Shown: one piece after another, positions 45,044-54,031 of the stretch
Layout of the letters: every line of letters starts with the position of its first letter
How positions within the stretch are numbered: the first letter of the stretch is position 1
Assembly (NCBI GenBank): GCA_963724435.1
Contig: CAVRUN010000014.1
Coordinates: 184,873-248,872, forward strand
Direction of reading: 5' to 3'
Source: AP-15 sp963724435
Lineage (GTDB): Bacteria; Pseudomonadota; Alphaproteobacteria; ATCC43930; CGMCC-115725
Length of the DNA stretch: 64,000 bases
The notes under the pieces: generated by a model
The model's database searches: none
Told to the model about the DNA's origin: nothing
What the model saw: the letters and a program-made list of their open reading frames with translations, nothing else
Position numbers and translations under genes: made by a program

Positions 45044-46159
45044 CTACAGGGGGAGGATGGGGTGGCGTTCGGGTCCAGCATCCTCTGACCCGAGTGAGGA
45101 TAATGACACACCCAGGAGCCGAACGCCTTTTGTAACAGGAAAGAGAGGTTCGAGCAGTGCGCCGCCAATCTCTTCAAGTTCGGCGCGGGTCGTGATCTGC
45201 GTCCGGCCGGTGCGGCTGCGGGTGATTTGCCGGAAGTTAGCAAACTTGACCTTGACGGTGACGGTACGCCCACGCGTCCCGGAACGCTCGCAATATCCCC
45301 AGACTTTGTCGATGATCTCTTTGAGAGCGTCGTGCGCGACTTCATAGGTAAGCAGATCAGCAGGAAACGTGTTCTCGACCCCGATGGATTTGCGTATTCG
45401 GTCGGCGCGGACCGGCCGTTCGTCGATGCCCCGCGACGCCCAGTAATAGTAGGAGCCCATTTTCCCGAAATAGCGCTGCAGGAAGGCTGGGCTCTGCGCC
45501 CTCAGGTCGAGCCCGGTGTCGAGCCCCAATTGCTTCATTTTTTTGGCGGTCGCGGGCCCGACACCGTGAAACTGCCGTACCGGCAAGGTCTCGACAAAGC
45601 CAGGCCCCATTTCGGGGGTGATTACAAAAAGCCCATCAGGCTTGCGGTAATCCGAGGCAAGCTTGGCCAGAAACTTGTTGTAGGAGACGCCGGCCGAAGC
45701 CGTGAGCTCGGTTTCAGCGCGGATCGTCGCGCGGATTTGCTCCGCGATCCTTGTCGCCGAAATCATGCCCTTAAGATTTTCGGTCACATCGAGATAGGCC
45801 TCATCAAGCGATAATGGCTCGATGATCGGCGTGTATTCGGCGAAGATCTGGCGGATTTGCTCAGAGATTTCCTTGTAGGCATCGAACCGCGGCTTCACGA
45901 AGATCAAATCCGGGCATCTGCGCTTGGCCGTCACTGAGGGCATCGCAGAGTGCACGCCGAATTTACGCGCTTCATAGCTCGCTGCCGCGACGACGCCGCG
46001 TTCCCACGATCCGCCGACCGCGACGGGTTTGCCGCGCAACTCCGGATTGTCGCGCTGTTCGACCGATGCGTAGAACGCATCCATGTCGATGTGGATGATC
46101 TTGCGCGACCTTGGCGCCGGTTCGGCTCTTTGGCCCTCCGCGTCGTCTCCGGTTGCCAT
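45044..46159 (-). CDS. dinB: DNA polymerase IV
   Basis: 371 residues of a Y-family translesion polymerase. Catalytic carboxylates lie in IHIDMDAFYASVEQ and PLSLDEAYLDVT. The steric-gate Phe/Tyr is in DAFYAS, the finger segment is VVAAASYEARKFGVHSAM, and the helix-hairpin-helix thumb is VRQFHGVGPATAKKMKQLG. The little-finger domain includes the region around RKSIGVENTF. No clear clamp-binding peptide is visible at the C-terminus. It copies past damaged bases. Divergent from the GMC gene, with about 120 bp between. Confidence 0.94.
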   Translation of the reverse strand: MATGDDAEGQRAEPAPRSRKIIHIDMDAFYASVEQRDNPELRGKPVAVGGSWERGVVAAASYEARKFGVHSAMPSVTAKRRCPDLIFVKPRFDAYKEISEQIRQIFAEYTPIIEPLSLDEAYLDVTENLKGMISATRIAEQIRATIRAETELTASAGVSYNKFLAKLASDYRKPDGLFVITPEMGPGFVETLPVRQFHGVGPATAKKMKQLGLDTGLDLRAQSPAFLQRYFGKMGSYYYWASRGIDERPVRADRIRKSIGVENTFPADLLTYEVAHDALKEIIDKVWGYCERSGTRGRTVTVKVKFANFRQITRSRTGRTQITTRAELEEIGGALLEPLFPVTKGVRLLGVSLSSLGSEDAGPERHPILPL

Positions 46160-46280
46160 CTCCGCCAGTCCCCGATCGAGCTCCGGTGAGAGCCAACTGT
46201 GCGCAAATCTTGTCCGGCTATCGCTTGCTTGATCAAGAGGCGATCGAGGGTATGTTGCACCCGACTACGGAAGGACCAGC

Positions 46281-47879
46281 ATGAACGATCCCGTCGATGT
46301 GTTGATTATTGGCGCCGGCGCGTCGGGCGCGGCGGTGGCCTGGAGCCTGGCCGATACAAAGATGCACATCCTCTGCCTGGAACAAGGGGGTTGGATGAAC
46401 CCCTCAACCTACCCCAGCACCGGCCGTGACTGGGAGGCGCGCGGAATGGTCGAGTATTCCCCCAATCCCAATATTCGCGCCCGGCCCGAGGACTACCCGA
46501 TCAACGATGCCAACTCACCAATCAAGATCGCCAATTTCAATGGCGTCGGCGGCGGCACGATTCTTTACGCCGGTCACTTCCCGCGGTTCCACCCATCGGA
46601 CTTCCGCGTGCGCACGCTCGATGGCGTCGCTGACGATTGGCCGATCGACTATGCAACATTGGAGCCGTTCTACGACGAGAACGACCGGATGATGGGCGTG
46701 TCCGGCTTGGCAGGTGATCCTGCCTATCCGGCGCACGAACCGATGATGCCGCCGCTACCACTGGGCAAGTCGGGAACGACATTAGCGCGCGGGCTCAACA
46801 AGCTCGGCTGGCATTGGTGGCCGTCCGACAGCGCGATCGCTTCGGAGGATTATGAGGGACGTGCCAAGTGCATCAATCTCGCCCATTGCACCTCGGGCTG
46901 CGCCCAAGGCGCCAAGGCAAGCACCGACATCACCTATTGGCCGGCCGCGCTCCGCGCGGGCATCGAGCTGCGCACTCATTGCCGGGTCCGCAAGATTACC
47001 ACCAATGAGCACGGCATGGCGTCAGGCGTGGTCTATTACGACGCAGATGGGGTCGAGCAGTTTCAGCCTGCGGAAGTTGTGATCCTCGCCTGCAATGCCG
47101 TCGGCACAGCGCGCGTTCTGCTCAATTCCGCGTCGGCGCGGTTTCCCGGCGGCCTGGCAAATTCCAGCGGTCTCGTCGGCAAGAACCTGATGTTCCACCC
47201 CTATGCCCGCATCGCCGGCTATTTCGACGAAACGCTCGATGGCTATCGTGGCCCGGGGAATTGCATCTGGAGCCAGGAATTCTATGAGACCGACCGCGCC
47301 CGCGGGTTTGTGCGGGGCTACACGTTTGAATTCTCGCGCGGCCAGGGGCCGGTAGTGGCCGCCGTACATGGCATGCAGATCGGTCGCCTGCCTTGGGGCG
47401 CCGAACACCACCGCGCTTATCGCAAGCTGTTCTGCCACCGCACCGGCATGGTGGCGATCTGCGAAGACCTGCCGGAGGAGCACAACACTGTTACCCTCGA
47501 TCCCGAGCTCAAAGATTCCAACGGCATTCCGGCCCCGAAGATCAGTTATACGCTGAGTGAAAACAGCCGCCATATGCTGGATCATGCGATTACCAGAGCC
47601 AGCGAGATCCTGCGCGCTGCCGGGGCAAATGATATCTGGTATGTAGCCCCGATCCCTGATGGCGGTTGGCACCTGATGGGCACCGCGCGGATGGGCACCG
47701 ACCCGGCACTGTCGGTGGTCAATGAGTGGGGCCGCAGCCACGACGTCAAGAACCTGTTCATCGTCGATGGCAGCATCTTTGTGACGTCGGCCGGCGTGAA
47801 CCCGACGCGCACCATTCAGGCGCTGGCGCTCTACATCGCCGATCAGATGAAGCAGCGCCTGACCAATTTATTCGATTGA
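46281..47879 (+). CDS. GMC-family oxidoreductase, large flavoprotein subunit
   Basis: 532 residues of the glucose-methanol-choline family, closest in layout to gluconate/fructose dehydrogenase large subunits. The FAD motif is VLIIGAGASGAAVAWSLADT. FNGVGGGTILYAGHFPRF and ARCKINLAHCTSGC-like cysteine residues (KCINLAHCTSGC) follow. The C-terminus has the catalytic-His region GGWHLMGTARMGTDP and VDGSIFVTSAGVNPTRTI. GGAAGG precedes the ATG. The small subunit gene follows 8 bp later, suggesting a membrane-linked dehydrogenase complex. No cytochrome subunit gene is present. Confidence 0.88.
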   Translation: MNDPVDVLIIGAGASGAAVAWSLADTKMHILCLEQGGWMNPSTYPSTGRDWEARGMVEYSPNPNIRARPEDYPINDANSPIKIANFNGVGGGTILYAGHFPRFHPSDFRVRTLDGVADDWPIDYATLEPFYDENDRMMGVSGLAGDPAYPAHEPMMPPLPLGKSGTTLARGLNKLGWHWWPSDSAIASEDYEGRAKCINLAHCTSGCAQGAKASTDITYWPAALRAGIELRTHCRVRKITTNEHGMASGVVYYDADGVEQFQPAEVVILACNAVGTARVLLNSASARFPGGLANSSGLVGKNLMFHPYARIAGYFDETLDGYRGPGNCIWSQEFYETDRARGFVRGYTFEFSRGQGPVVAAVHGMQIGRLPWGAEHHRAYRKLFCHRTGMVAICEDLPEEHNTVTLDPELKDSNGIPAPKISYTLSENSRHMLDHAITRASEILRAAGANDIWYVAPIPDGGWHLMGTARMGTDPALSVVNEWGRSHDVKNLFIVDGSIFVTSAGVNPTRTIQALALYIADQMKQRLTNLFD

Positions 47880-47887
47880 GGCGAGCG

Positions 47888-48334
47888 ATGTCCGACGATA
47901 GCCCTCTGACCCCAGCGCAGAGCGATAATTTACGCGCCATCGCGGCCGCGATCATCCCGGCTAGCGCGGAATTCGATGTACCCGGTGCGGATGATCCAGC
48001 GATCCAAGCCGACATCCTGGCGACGCTTGGCCGCGAGGCGGGCTTGGTGCGTGAGGCGTTGGACGAAGTTGCGCGACTAGCCGGTCAGCCGTTCGCCAGT
48101 CTCGACCCGGCACAGCGGGAGGCGGTAGCCGCGCAACTGCGAGCTGAGGGCGGGGCCGCCGTGGCAGCGCTGACCCGCGTTGTCCTGCAGTGTTACTATC
48201 GCGACGATCGCGTCGTCCGCTCTTTGGGATTAGAGCCGCGGCCGCCCTTCCCAAAGGGACATGTATTGGACGATGGCGACTGGTCGCTGCTCGACCCCGT
48301 CCGGGCGCAACCACCCTTCTGGCGCCGCGCGTAG
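47888..48334 (+). CDS. Dehydrogenase small subunit (gluconate 2-dehydrogenase subunit 3-like)
   Basis: 148 residues from an ATG 8 bp after the GMC gene. LTPAQSDNLRAIAAAIIPAS is the usual opening of this helical subunit (LTxxQxxxLxAIxxxIIP). The C-terminal VLQCYYRDDRVVRSLGLEPR and a PFPKG segment are also typical. No Tat signal is visible, unlike many relatives, so export may depend on another route or not occur. It is inferred to bind the flavoprotein subunit. Confidence 0.75.
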   Translation: MSDDSPLTPAQSDNLRAIAAAIIPASAEFDVPGADDPAIQADILATLGREAGLVREALDEVARLAGQPFASLDPAQREAVAAQLRAEGGAAVAALTRVVLQCYYRDDRVVRSLGLEPRPPFPKGHVLDDGDWSLLDPVRAQPPFWRRA

Positions 48335-48542
48335 CCGTCGCGATATTTCGATAATCGTGTTTGTGACTGATCTGGCTGCCCGAGGATCGACACGGTCGCC
48401 CCGAGAATGACGTAGTCGCCCGGCTCGCCCAGACTCATTGGTTTCGACGGCGCGTGCCAATCGTGGTGAATTCATATTTGGTTGCGGGGGCTCGCAACCA
48501 GCGTTGTTTGCAAGCGCTTCGGGCTCGAATTCCGATCTTACC

Positions 48543-48591
48543 CCGCCCTCTCACGGCGGCAACACCGGTTCGAATCCGGTAGGGGATGCCA
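48543..48591 (+). pseudogene. tRNA-Glu(CUC) 3' fragment, probable attachment-site scar
   Basis: An anticodon arm (stem CCGCC/GGCGG with loop CTCTCAC, anticodon CTC), a variable region, a T arm (ACCGG/CCGGT with loop TTCGAAT) and an acceptor 3' strand with CCA (AGGGGATGCCA) are all present. The 5' acceptor strand (expected ATCCCCT) and the D arm are missing; the preceding bases are unrelated. Such 3' halves are left when integrative elements recombine into a tRNA gene. No integrase gene adjoins it, but a decayed integrase tail lies at 53.8 kb. Confidence 0.6.
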
Positions 48592-48721
48592 ATATTTTCA
48601 ACAGGTTGATCGGATTACCAACCTGATCTGTCCAACATATGTCCAATATACGGGGATGGACGCACTTGGTCGAGCATGGCGTTCCTTGGCCAAAATAGCT
48701 TATCGCGTGAGGTGCTAACCA

Positions 48722-49564
48722 ATGCCCGATTTTCTCAAAAGAGTAGCGATCGTGACCGGTGCGGCCGGCGGTATCGGCCGGGCGATGGTGCGGGGCTTGC
48801 TGGCGGCAGGCATCCGAGTCGCCGGCGTCGATCGCGACCATGAGCCACTGGCGGCGCTCGCGACGATGGCCCGCGAGCAGGGCAAGACCGACGAGCTGCT
48901 CACCCTTCAGATCGACCTGACATCGGATACCGCCGCTGACGAGATCACACGCGCGACACGCGCCCGGTTTGGCCGGATCGATATTCTGGTCAACAATGCC
49001 GGGATCGGCCCCGGTGCGATCCGGCCCGACAGCTGGCAACGGCCGCTCAAATTCTGGGAGGTCACACCGGATCAGTGGCGCCGCTTCGTTGCGGTCCACA
49101 CGACGGCGCCCTTGGCGCTGACCAACGCCGTGGTGCCCAAGATGATGCGCCAGGGCTGGGGTAGGATCGTCAATGTTACGACCAGCCTCGGCACCATGCT
49201 GGCCGCTGGCAATCCGACTTACGGCCCGTCCAAGGCCGCACTGGAAGCGCTAAGCGCGATTATGGCAAAGGATCTCGACGGCACTGGAGTGACCGTTAAC
49301 GTTCTGGTTCCGGGTGGGATTACCAACACACCGATGATCTCCGACGAGGCGGGGTTCGAGCGCGCCGCAATGATCCAGCCGGAAGTAATGGCCCCGCCGT
49401 TGGTCTGGCTCGTCTCCGAGGCTGCCGGCAATGTGACGGGCCGGCGGTTTCTCGGCATCCATTGGGATCCGGCGCTGCCGCCTGAACAAGCGGCCGAGAA
49501 GGCCGGCGCGCCCGTCGCCTGGACCAGCATCGCAACCATGCCGATCCGGCCGAACCAAAGCTGA
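48722..49564 (+). CDS. Short-chain dehydrogenase/reductase
   Basis: 280 residues. It shows the cofactor motif IVTGAAGGIGRAM, an Asp (GVDRDHE) that suggests NAD(H) preference, NNAGIG, the catalytic Ser in NVTTSLGT, and the Tyr-Lys pair in NPTYGPSKAALE. The C-terminus (DPALPPEQAAEKAG) is longer than in FabG-type enzymes. The substrate is unknown. It is isolated, downstream of the tRNA-Glu fragment. Confidence 0.87.
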   Translation: MPDFLKRVAIVTGAAGGIGRAMVRGLLAAGIRVAGVDRDHEPLAALATMAREQGKTDELLTLQIDLTSDTAADEITRATRARFGRIDILVNNAGIGPGAIRPDSWQRPLKFWEVTPDQWRRFVAVHTTAPLALTNAVVPKMMRQGWGRIVNVTTSLGTMLAAGNPTYGPSKAALEALSAIMAKDLDGTGVTVNVLVPGGITNTPMISDEAGFERAAMIQPEVMAPPLVWLVSEAAGNVTGRRFLGIHWDPALPPEQAAEKAGAPVAWTSIATMPIRPNQS

Positions 49565-49648
49565 CCGGTCAGGCGAGTGAAATCCGGCTTGGCCGGTGTC
49601 GCCCGTTCATGGCAGGGTTTACCAACCGGCGCCATTTAGCCTCGCAAC

Positions 49649-49843
49649 GTGATCACCGAGATCGACATCTGGCGCGCCGCTCAGCTGATGCTGCGCTGGT
49701 ACGGCGACATGGCCCAGGCGGAAAGCATCAGGCGGATTGAAGAGTTCTCGGCCGCCAATGCCTTCGCCATCGCGATCTGGCTTCGTATCATCGAAGCGAT
49801 TGATCAGCTCGCCAACACAACGCCTCCCGGGCTCGTCCACTAA
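49649..49843 (+). CDS. DUF6961-like small protein
   Basis: 64 residues from a GTG: ITEIDIWRAAQLMLRWYGDM, AESIRRIEEFSAANAFAI and AIWLRIIEAIDQL. The helical pattern and the IWRAA opening match a small family found widely in Hyphomicrobiales and other alphaproteobacteria, with no known function. No good ribosome binding site is evident, but the family resemblance supports it. Confidence 0.65.
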   Translation: MITEIDIWRAAQLMLRWYGDMAQAESIRRIEEFSAANAFAIAIWLRIIEAIDQLANTTPPGLVH

Positions 49844-50026
49844 ACCTTACCGATCTCGCCCCGCATTCCTGTGGCCTGCCGTTGCGGTGATCGCACTAGG
49901 GTGCCTGCAGCGCCCGGCCATCGATAACCATGCGAGGCGCGTTTCGACCAAAACGTTACCTCCTTGTCGATACTGCGAACCAGCGGCGTGGGCGAACCGA
50001 CCGAGATCCTTCCTAAGGAGAACCGC

Positions 50027-51985
50027 ATGGCGGAGCCGACCGGCAGTGCCACATCCTCGACCGAGGTCATTCCCGCCGGGCACGCCGCCCCGAGCACCGA
50101 GGAAGAGCGAGAGGGACCAGCATCCCGGAGTGGTGGTCTCGCCGGGCTGTCGCTCGCGGCACTCGGCGTTGTTTTCGGGGATATCGGGACGAGCCCGGTT
50201 TACACCTTTCGAGAGTGTTTCAATCCGGAGCACGGGCTACCGCTTTCGCCGGAGAACGTGCTCGGCGTGCTGTCGCTGATCGCCTGGGCGCTGATCCTGG
50301 TCGTCGCCGTCAAATATGTCTCGTTGATCATGCGCGCCGACAATCACGGCGAGGGCGGGATCCTGGCGTTGCTGGCACTCGCTCAGGAGGCGGCGCAAAC
50401 CCCCCGCGCGCGAAACATCCTCGTTCTGACCGCACTCGGCGGCGCCGCCCTCTTTTACGGCGACAGCATGGTCACACCGGCGATTTCAGTTTTGAGCGCG
50501 ATCGAAGGCGTCAGTGTCGGAACCCCGGCGTTAAACCGGTTCGTGGTGCCGGCCACGATCGTGGTGCTGGTGCTGCTCTTTCTCATTCAGCGACGCGGAA
50601 CGGAGAGCGTCGGTCATCTTTTTGGTCCGGTGATGTTGGTGTGGTTTGCGGTGATCGGGCTTGACGGCCTTGTTCACATCGCCGAGGACCCCCGGGTATT
50701 GGCGGCACTCAACCCGGCCCACGCCATCGCCGTCTTCATCACCGCTCCGTTGAGAGGCTTCATCGTGCTCGGTGCGGTATCGCTCGCAATCACCGGCGGC
50801 GAAGCGCTTTACGCCGATATGGGCCATTTCGGGAGGTTCCCGATCAGGGTCGCCTGGTTTGGGCTGGTGCTGCCCGCCCTGGTGCTGAATTATTTCGGGC
50901 AGGGCGCCTTGCTCCTCAGCGACAAGACGGCGATCGAGAACCCATTCTTTCGTCTGGTACCGGGCTGGGGACTGGTGCCGCTCGTATTGCTGTCAACGGC
51001 AGCGACCGTCATCGCGTCGCAGGCAGTGATTTCCGGCTCCTTCTCGCTGACGCGCCAAGCAATTCAGCTCGGCCTGATGCCGCAGCTCGATGTATTTCAA
51101 ACTTCGGTGACGGCGCGCGGCCAGATTTACATCCCACAGGTCAATTGGCTGCTGCTGGCCGCGGTGATCGCACTGGTCGTGAGCTTCAGAAGCTCGAGCG
51201 CCCTCGCTTCGGCCTACGGCTTTGCCGTCACCGGGACGATGGCGCTGACGACGGTTCTCGCCGCCGCCGTGATGCGTGGCATCTGGCGCTGGCGGTGGCC
51301 GATAATCGGTGTCGTGCTGGTGCCGATCATGACCGTTGATCTGGCGCTGTTCGGCTCGAACTCGATGAAGATCCCGACCGGCGCCTGGTTCCCATTGGTG
51401 ATCGGGCTCGTCATGTTTACGATCATGACCACCTGGCGCACCGGCCGCCGATTGGTACTGGAAAAACTCCTGAGTGAGACGATGCCGCTCGCTGAATTCC
51501 TCGCCACTTGCGAGGAGATTCCGGAGGCCCGCGTTTCCGGCACCGCGGTTTTCCTCACTAGTCAAAAAGAACGGGCTCCGGGGACGCTGCTGCTAAATCT
51601 AAAGCACAACAAGGTGCTGCACCGGATCGTATTGCTTGTCCGCGTCGCGACCGACAACATCCCGCTGGTTGCCGGCCCGGATCGGATCAAGTGGTGCGAT
51701 CTCGGCCATGGCTTTTGGCAGATCGACGCACATTTCGGGTTCGCCCAGACCCCGAATGTGCCGCGGGAATTAGGACGCGCCGAAATCCCCGGGGTCGATC
51801 TCGTTCATGCCAAAATCTCCTATTTCGTCGGACGCGCCAACGTCAAATCGACACCGCGGCCGGGGATGGCCCGGTGGCGAGAGCATCTCTATGTGTTGCT
51901 CAGCCGCCTCGCCACACGCACCCCCGAGTTTTTCCGTATCCCCGCCGATCAAGTCATCGAACTCGGCGCCCAGGTCGAAATCTAA
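50027..51985 (+). CDS. kup: Low-affinity potassium transporter Kup
   Basis: 652 residues from the ATG at 50027, which has AAGGAG 7 bp upstream. A hydrophilic N-terminus of about 35 residues is followed by about twelve membrane segments, with the Kup signature GVVFGDIGTSPVYTFRECF, DNHGEGGILALLALAQ and GGEALYADMGHFGRFPI. A cytoplasmic C-terminal domain of about 190 residues completes the usual length. It imports K+ with protons at the inner membrane. It is monocistronic. Confidence 0.95.
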   Translation: MAEPTGSATSSTEVIPAGHAAPSTEEEREGPASRSGGLAGLSLAALGVVFGDIGTSPVYTFRECFNPEHGLPLSPENVLGVLSLIAWALILVVAVKYVSLIMRADNHGEGGILALLALAQEAAQTPRARNILVLTALGGAALFYGDSMVTPAISVLSAIEGVSVGTPALNRFVVPATIVVLVLLFLIQRRGTESVGHLFGPVMLVWFAVIGLDGLVHIAEDPRVLAALNPAHAIAVFITAPLRGFIVLGAVSLAITGGEALYADMGHFGRFPIRVAWFGLVLPALVLNYFGQGALLLSDKTAIENPFFRLVPGWGLVPLVLLSTAATVIASQAVISGSFSLTRQAIQLGLMPQLDVFQTSVTARGQIYIPQVNWLLLAAVIALVVSFRSSSALASAYGFAVTGTMALTTVLAAAVMRGIWRWRWPIIGVVLVPIMTVDLALFGSNSMKIPTGAWFPLVIGLVMFTIMTTWRTGRRLVLEKLLSETMPLAEFLATCEEIPEARVSGTAVFLTSQKERAPGTLLLNLKHNKVLHRIVLLVRVATDNIPLVAGPDRIKWCDLGHGFWQIDAHFGFAQTPNVPRELGRAEIPGVDLVHAKISYFVGRANVKSTPRPGMARWREHLYVLLSRLATRTPEFFRIPADQVIELGAQVEI

Positions 51986-52464
51986 CGTGCTTCGCCTTGA
52001 CTTCAGCCTGAGCATATCTTGCCAGAGGCCGGTCCAGCTGCTGCAGTCCACTCGAAATCGGAAGCTGCCAACCTTAGGATGCCCGGCCGAGTGTGCCGTG
52101 TCGATCCGCCTGGGATCGTTGTCTTGACGTAGGCGATCCGCGGGCTCACCGGCCAGCATGTCATCTCTCTAACGCGTAGGGCACGAGCACCGCTTTTTGG
52201 CTGCTCTGCAGCGGTGGAGTCCTCGGTTAAGTTGGGCCGGCCAGTTCTGCGAACCCCAGGCTCACTGGCATTGGTTCAGCATTGCTGCACACTGCACGCC
52301 CGCCTGTGGTGGTAACGACGGCGCTGATGTGGCTTCGCAGCCCAGCTGTATCGGCGAATGGGATTTCTGATGTGCCCGCTTACGTGCAAGACGAGAGCGC
52401 GTGGGTGCCTTGCCTCCTTGCGGGCAGGGATGCGCGTTCGCTACGGCTGGGAGCGGTCTGGTTT
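51986..52464. other. Intergenic region after kup
   Basis: 479 bp between the kup stop and the convergent DUF4167 gene's end. Only short arbitrary frames are present on either strand. No convincing terminator, RNA gene or repeat was found. Confidence 0.4.
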
Positions 52465-52872
52465 TTAGTGAGTTGAGCTTTCCGAGGAGATGGAGGCGTC
52501 GCCGTCCCATTGGGGCTCGAAGCGATCAACTTCTCTTACCTCTGCCTCGGATCCGTCCGTCTCGACGTCGGCTGGCGTGGTCGCCCGCGACGGCGTCCCC
52601 TGCTGATCGCCTCCGCGGCGCGCGTTATCGAGACGAAAATAGTGCTCTGCGTGTTGGTAGAAATTCTCGGCGGCAATTCGGTCGCCGCTCGCTGTCGCTT
52701 CGCGTGCCAGGGCAACGTAGCGCTCGAATATCTGGTGGGCGCTGCCGCGGACCCTAATGTCGGGGCCGTTGCTGTCGAATGTCTGATTGTTCTGCGGGCC
52801 TCGCGGTTGTTGTTTAAACGGGCGGTTTGCGTTGAAGCGACCGCGGGGCCGCTGATCTGGTCCTGATCTCAT
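52465..52872 (-). CDS. DUF4167-family protein
   Basis: 135 residues from the ATG at 52872 (MRSGPDQRPRGRF); the frame extends upstream to 52992 without obvious conservation. The basic N-terminus and the core FDSNGPDIRVRGSAHQIFER followed by ALAREATASGDRIAAENFY and QHAEHYFRL match DUF4167, a short alphaproteobacterial family that may bind RNA. The acidic tail is variable. Function unknown. The core match is strong. Confidence 0.8.
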   Translation of the reverse strand: MRSGPDQRPRGRFNANRPFKQQPRGPQNNQTFDSNGPDIRVRGSAHQIFERYVALAREATASGDRIAAENFYQHAEHYFRLDNARRGGDQQGTPSRATTPADVETDGSEAEVREVDRFEPQWDGDASISSESSTH

Positions 52873-52998
52873 GTCATCCGTGATCTTGGGATTGGTACGG
52901 CGCCCAGCTTTGCGAGGCCGCTGGCGCGAGTGTCCGCTCTTTTGATGGGTTGTGGCAACCTTTTTTAATATGGGGATAGCCGAAGCGCGCATTTAAAA

Positions 52999-53385
52999 AT
53001 GGCGCGGTCGGTATCACCGCTCTGGTCGCGGAGAGCGAAGATGTTCGGTGACGCACTGAGGCAAGACGAGACTGGGTCAGCTCCACAAATCACGCGGGCC
53101 AAAGCCGATGTCAACCAGTGCAGCCGGTGGCGTTGGCATCGCATCGGTGGCTACGGCTCAAACAAGGGCAGAGTGCAGGGTACCGCCTACCTCGCCGCCA
53201 GGATGAAAAGAGATCATCCCTCGTACGCCGCCGTTTTTGCGGCCGGCAAGCACAGCTCAACGCGTCAAGCCGCGATCGCCCTGACGGCATTGTTCGATTA
53301 TACGACTAGGGCGGCCGGGTCAAAAAGCCGTTTTTGCGACCGTAGGCGGATTTGTAGGTCAGCCCCGATATCAAAATTTAATTGA
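52999..53385 (+). CDS. Hypothetical, phage/plasmid-like remnant
   Basis: 128 residues at most. The middle part (GTAYLAARMKRDHPSYAAVF, then AAGKHSSTRQAAIAL) resembles a motif common at the end of phage and plasmid proteins, a basic helix ending LKRDHPE..A followed by a helical ARxAG-like segment. The remainder has no recognisable pattern and the start is doubtful. It is probably debris of a mobile element rather than a working gene, in keeping with the integrase remnant at 53.8 kb. Confidence 0.35.
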   Translation: MARSVSPLWSRRAKMFGDALRQDETGSAPQITRAKADVNQCSRWRWHRIGGYGSNKGRVQGTAYLAARMKRDHPSYAAVFAAGKHSSTRQAAIALTALFDYTTRAAGSKSRFCDRRRICRSAPISKFN

Positions 53386-53821
53386 TTGAAAATGTTATCA
53401 TTTTGATGATATCCAACGGTAGCGAATTCCGCTGGAGCAACGACAGCGCCCCGGTTCCTGCGCTTACCTGAACCGGCGACGGAGAAATTGCGCGCAAGGC
53501 GATAACGCGTTCTGCTCCGGCAGGGAAATGTCCTCCTAGGGACGGGTGGGGTGAGTTCGCACGGTCGGGTGATCCTGCCGCTGACCAGCGGCTAAAGCCG
53601 CCCCTCAGATTGTACCTCCCCACCCTTCTTTCTCATCCCATCATCAGGCGGCCTGGCGCCGACCTCGAAGAGAAGCCAGAGCCCCGTGTTGGGTCATCAG
53701 CCGAAGCGCAAAATGGTGACGGGAGAGGTAATCAGGCCCAGGCTTCACACCGGCCCCGATAGGGAAGTTCCCTTTTTCGGGGCGGTAGCTCCAGTTTCCT
53801 GGCAGAACAGGTGAGGCCGGC
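53386..53821. other. Non-coding stretch before the integrase remnant
   Basis: 436 bp. It starts AT-rich (53340-53410), with the inverted repeat GCGGCT/AGCCGC at 53588-53601. No frame resembles a known family. It is inferred to be eroded mobile-element DNA. Confidence 0.4.
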
Positions 53822-54031
53822 GACCTTGGCCTCCACGCGACGATCTCCTGCGGGATTGCCGGGGATCGCGAACCGAGTACGACCAAGCTGTACGATCGGC
53901 GCATCTACAATCCGGAGAACGCCGCCTTGTTTTTGCAGCGCATTAAATTTTCGATCGCTCGCCCGGCGGGAATGCTCCAAACGGTGCGGAAAATAACCCG
54001 ATCCATTGTGAAAGGTGAGGCAGCACTATGA
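53822..54031 (+). pseudogene. Tyrosine recombinase (integrase), C-terminal remnant
   Basis: In this frame the sequence reads GDREPSTTKLYDRRIYNPEN. PSTTKLYDR contains the catalytic Tyr context of phage-type integrases (AGHxSPxTTxLYDR). The preceding residues (LHATISCGIA) only dimly recall the upstream HSFRATGIT...IAGH region, and the Arg-His-Arg parts are missing. The frame ends at a TGA that overlaps the ATG of the next gene by four bases. It is too short to be active. The call rests mainly on the Tyr motif. Confidence 0.5.
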
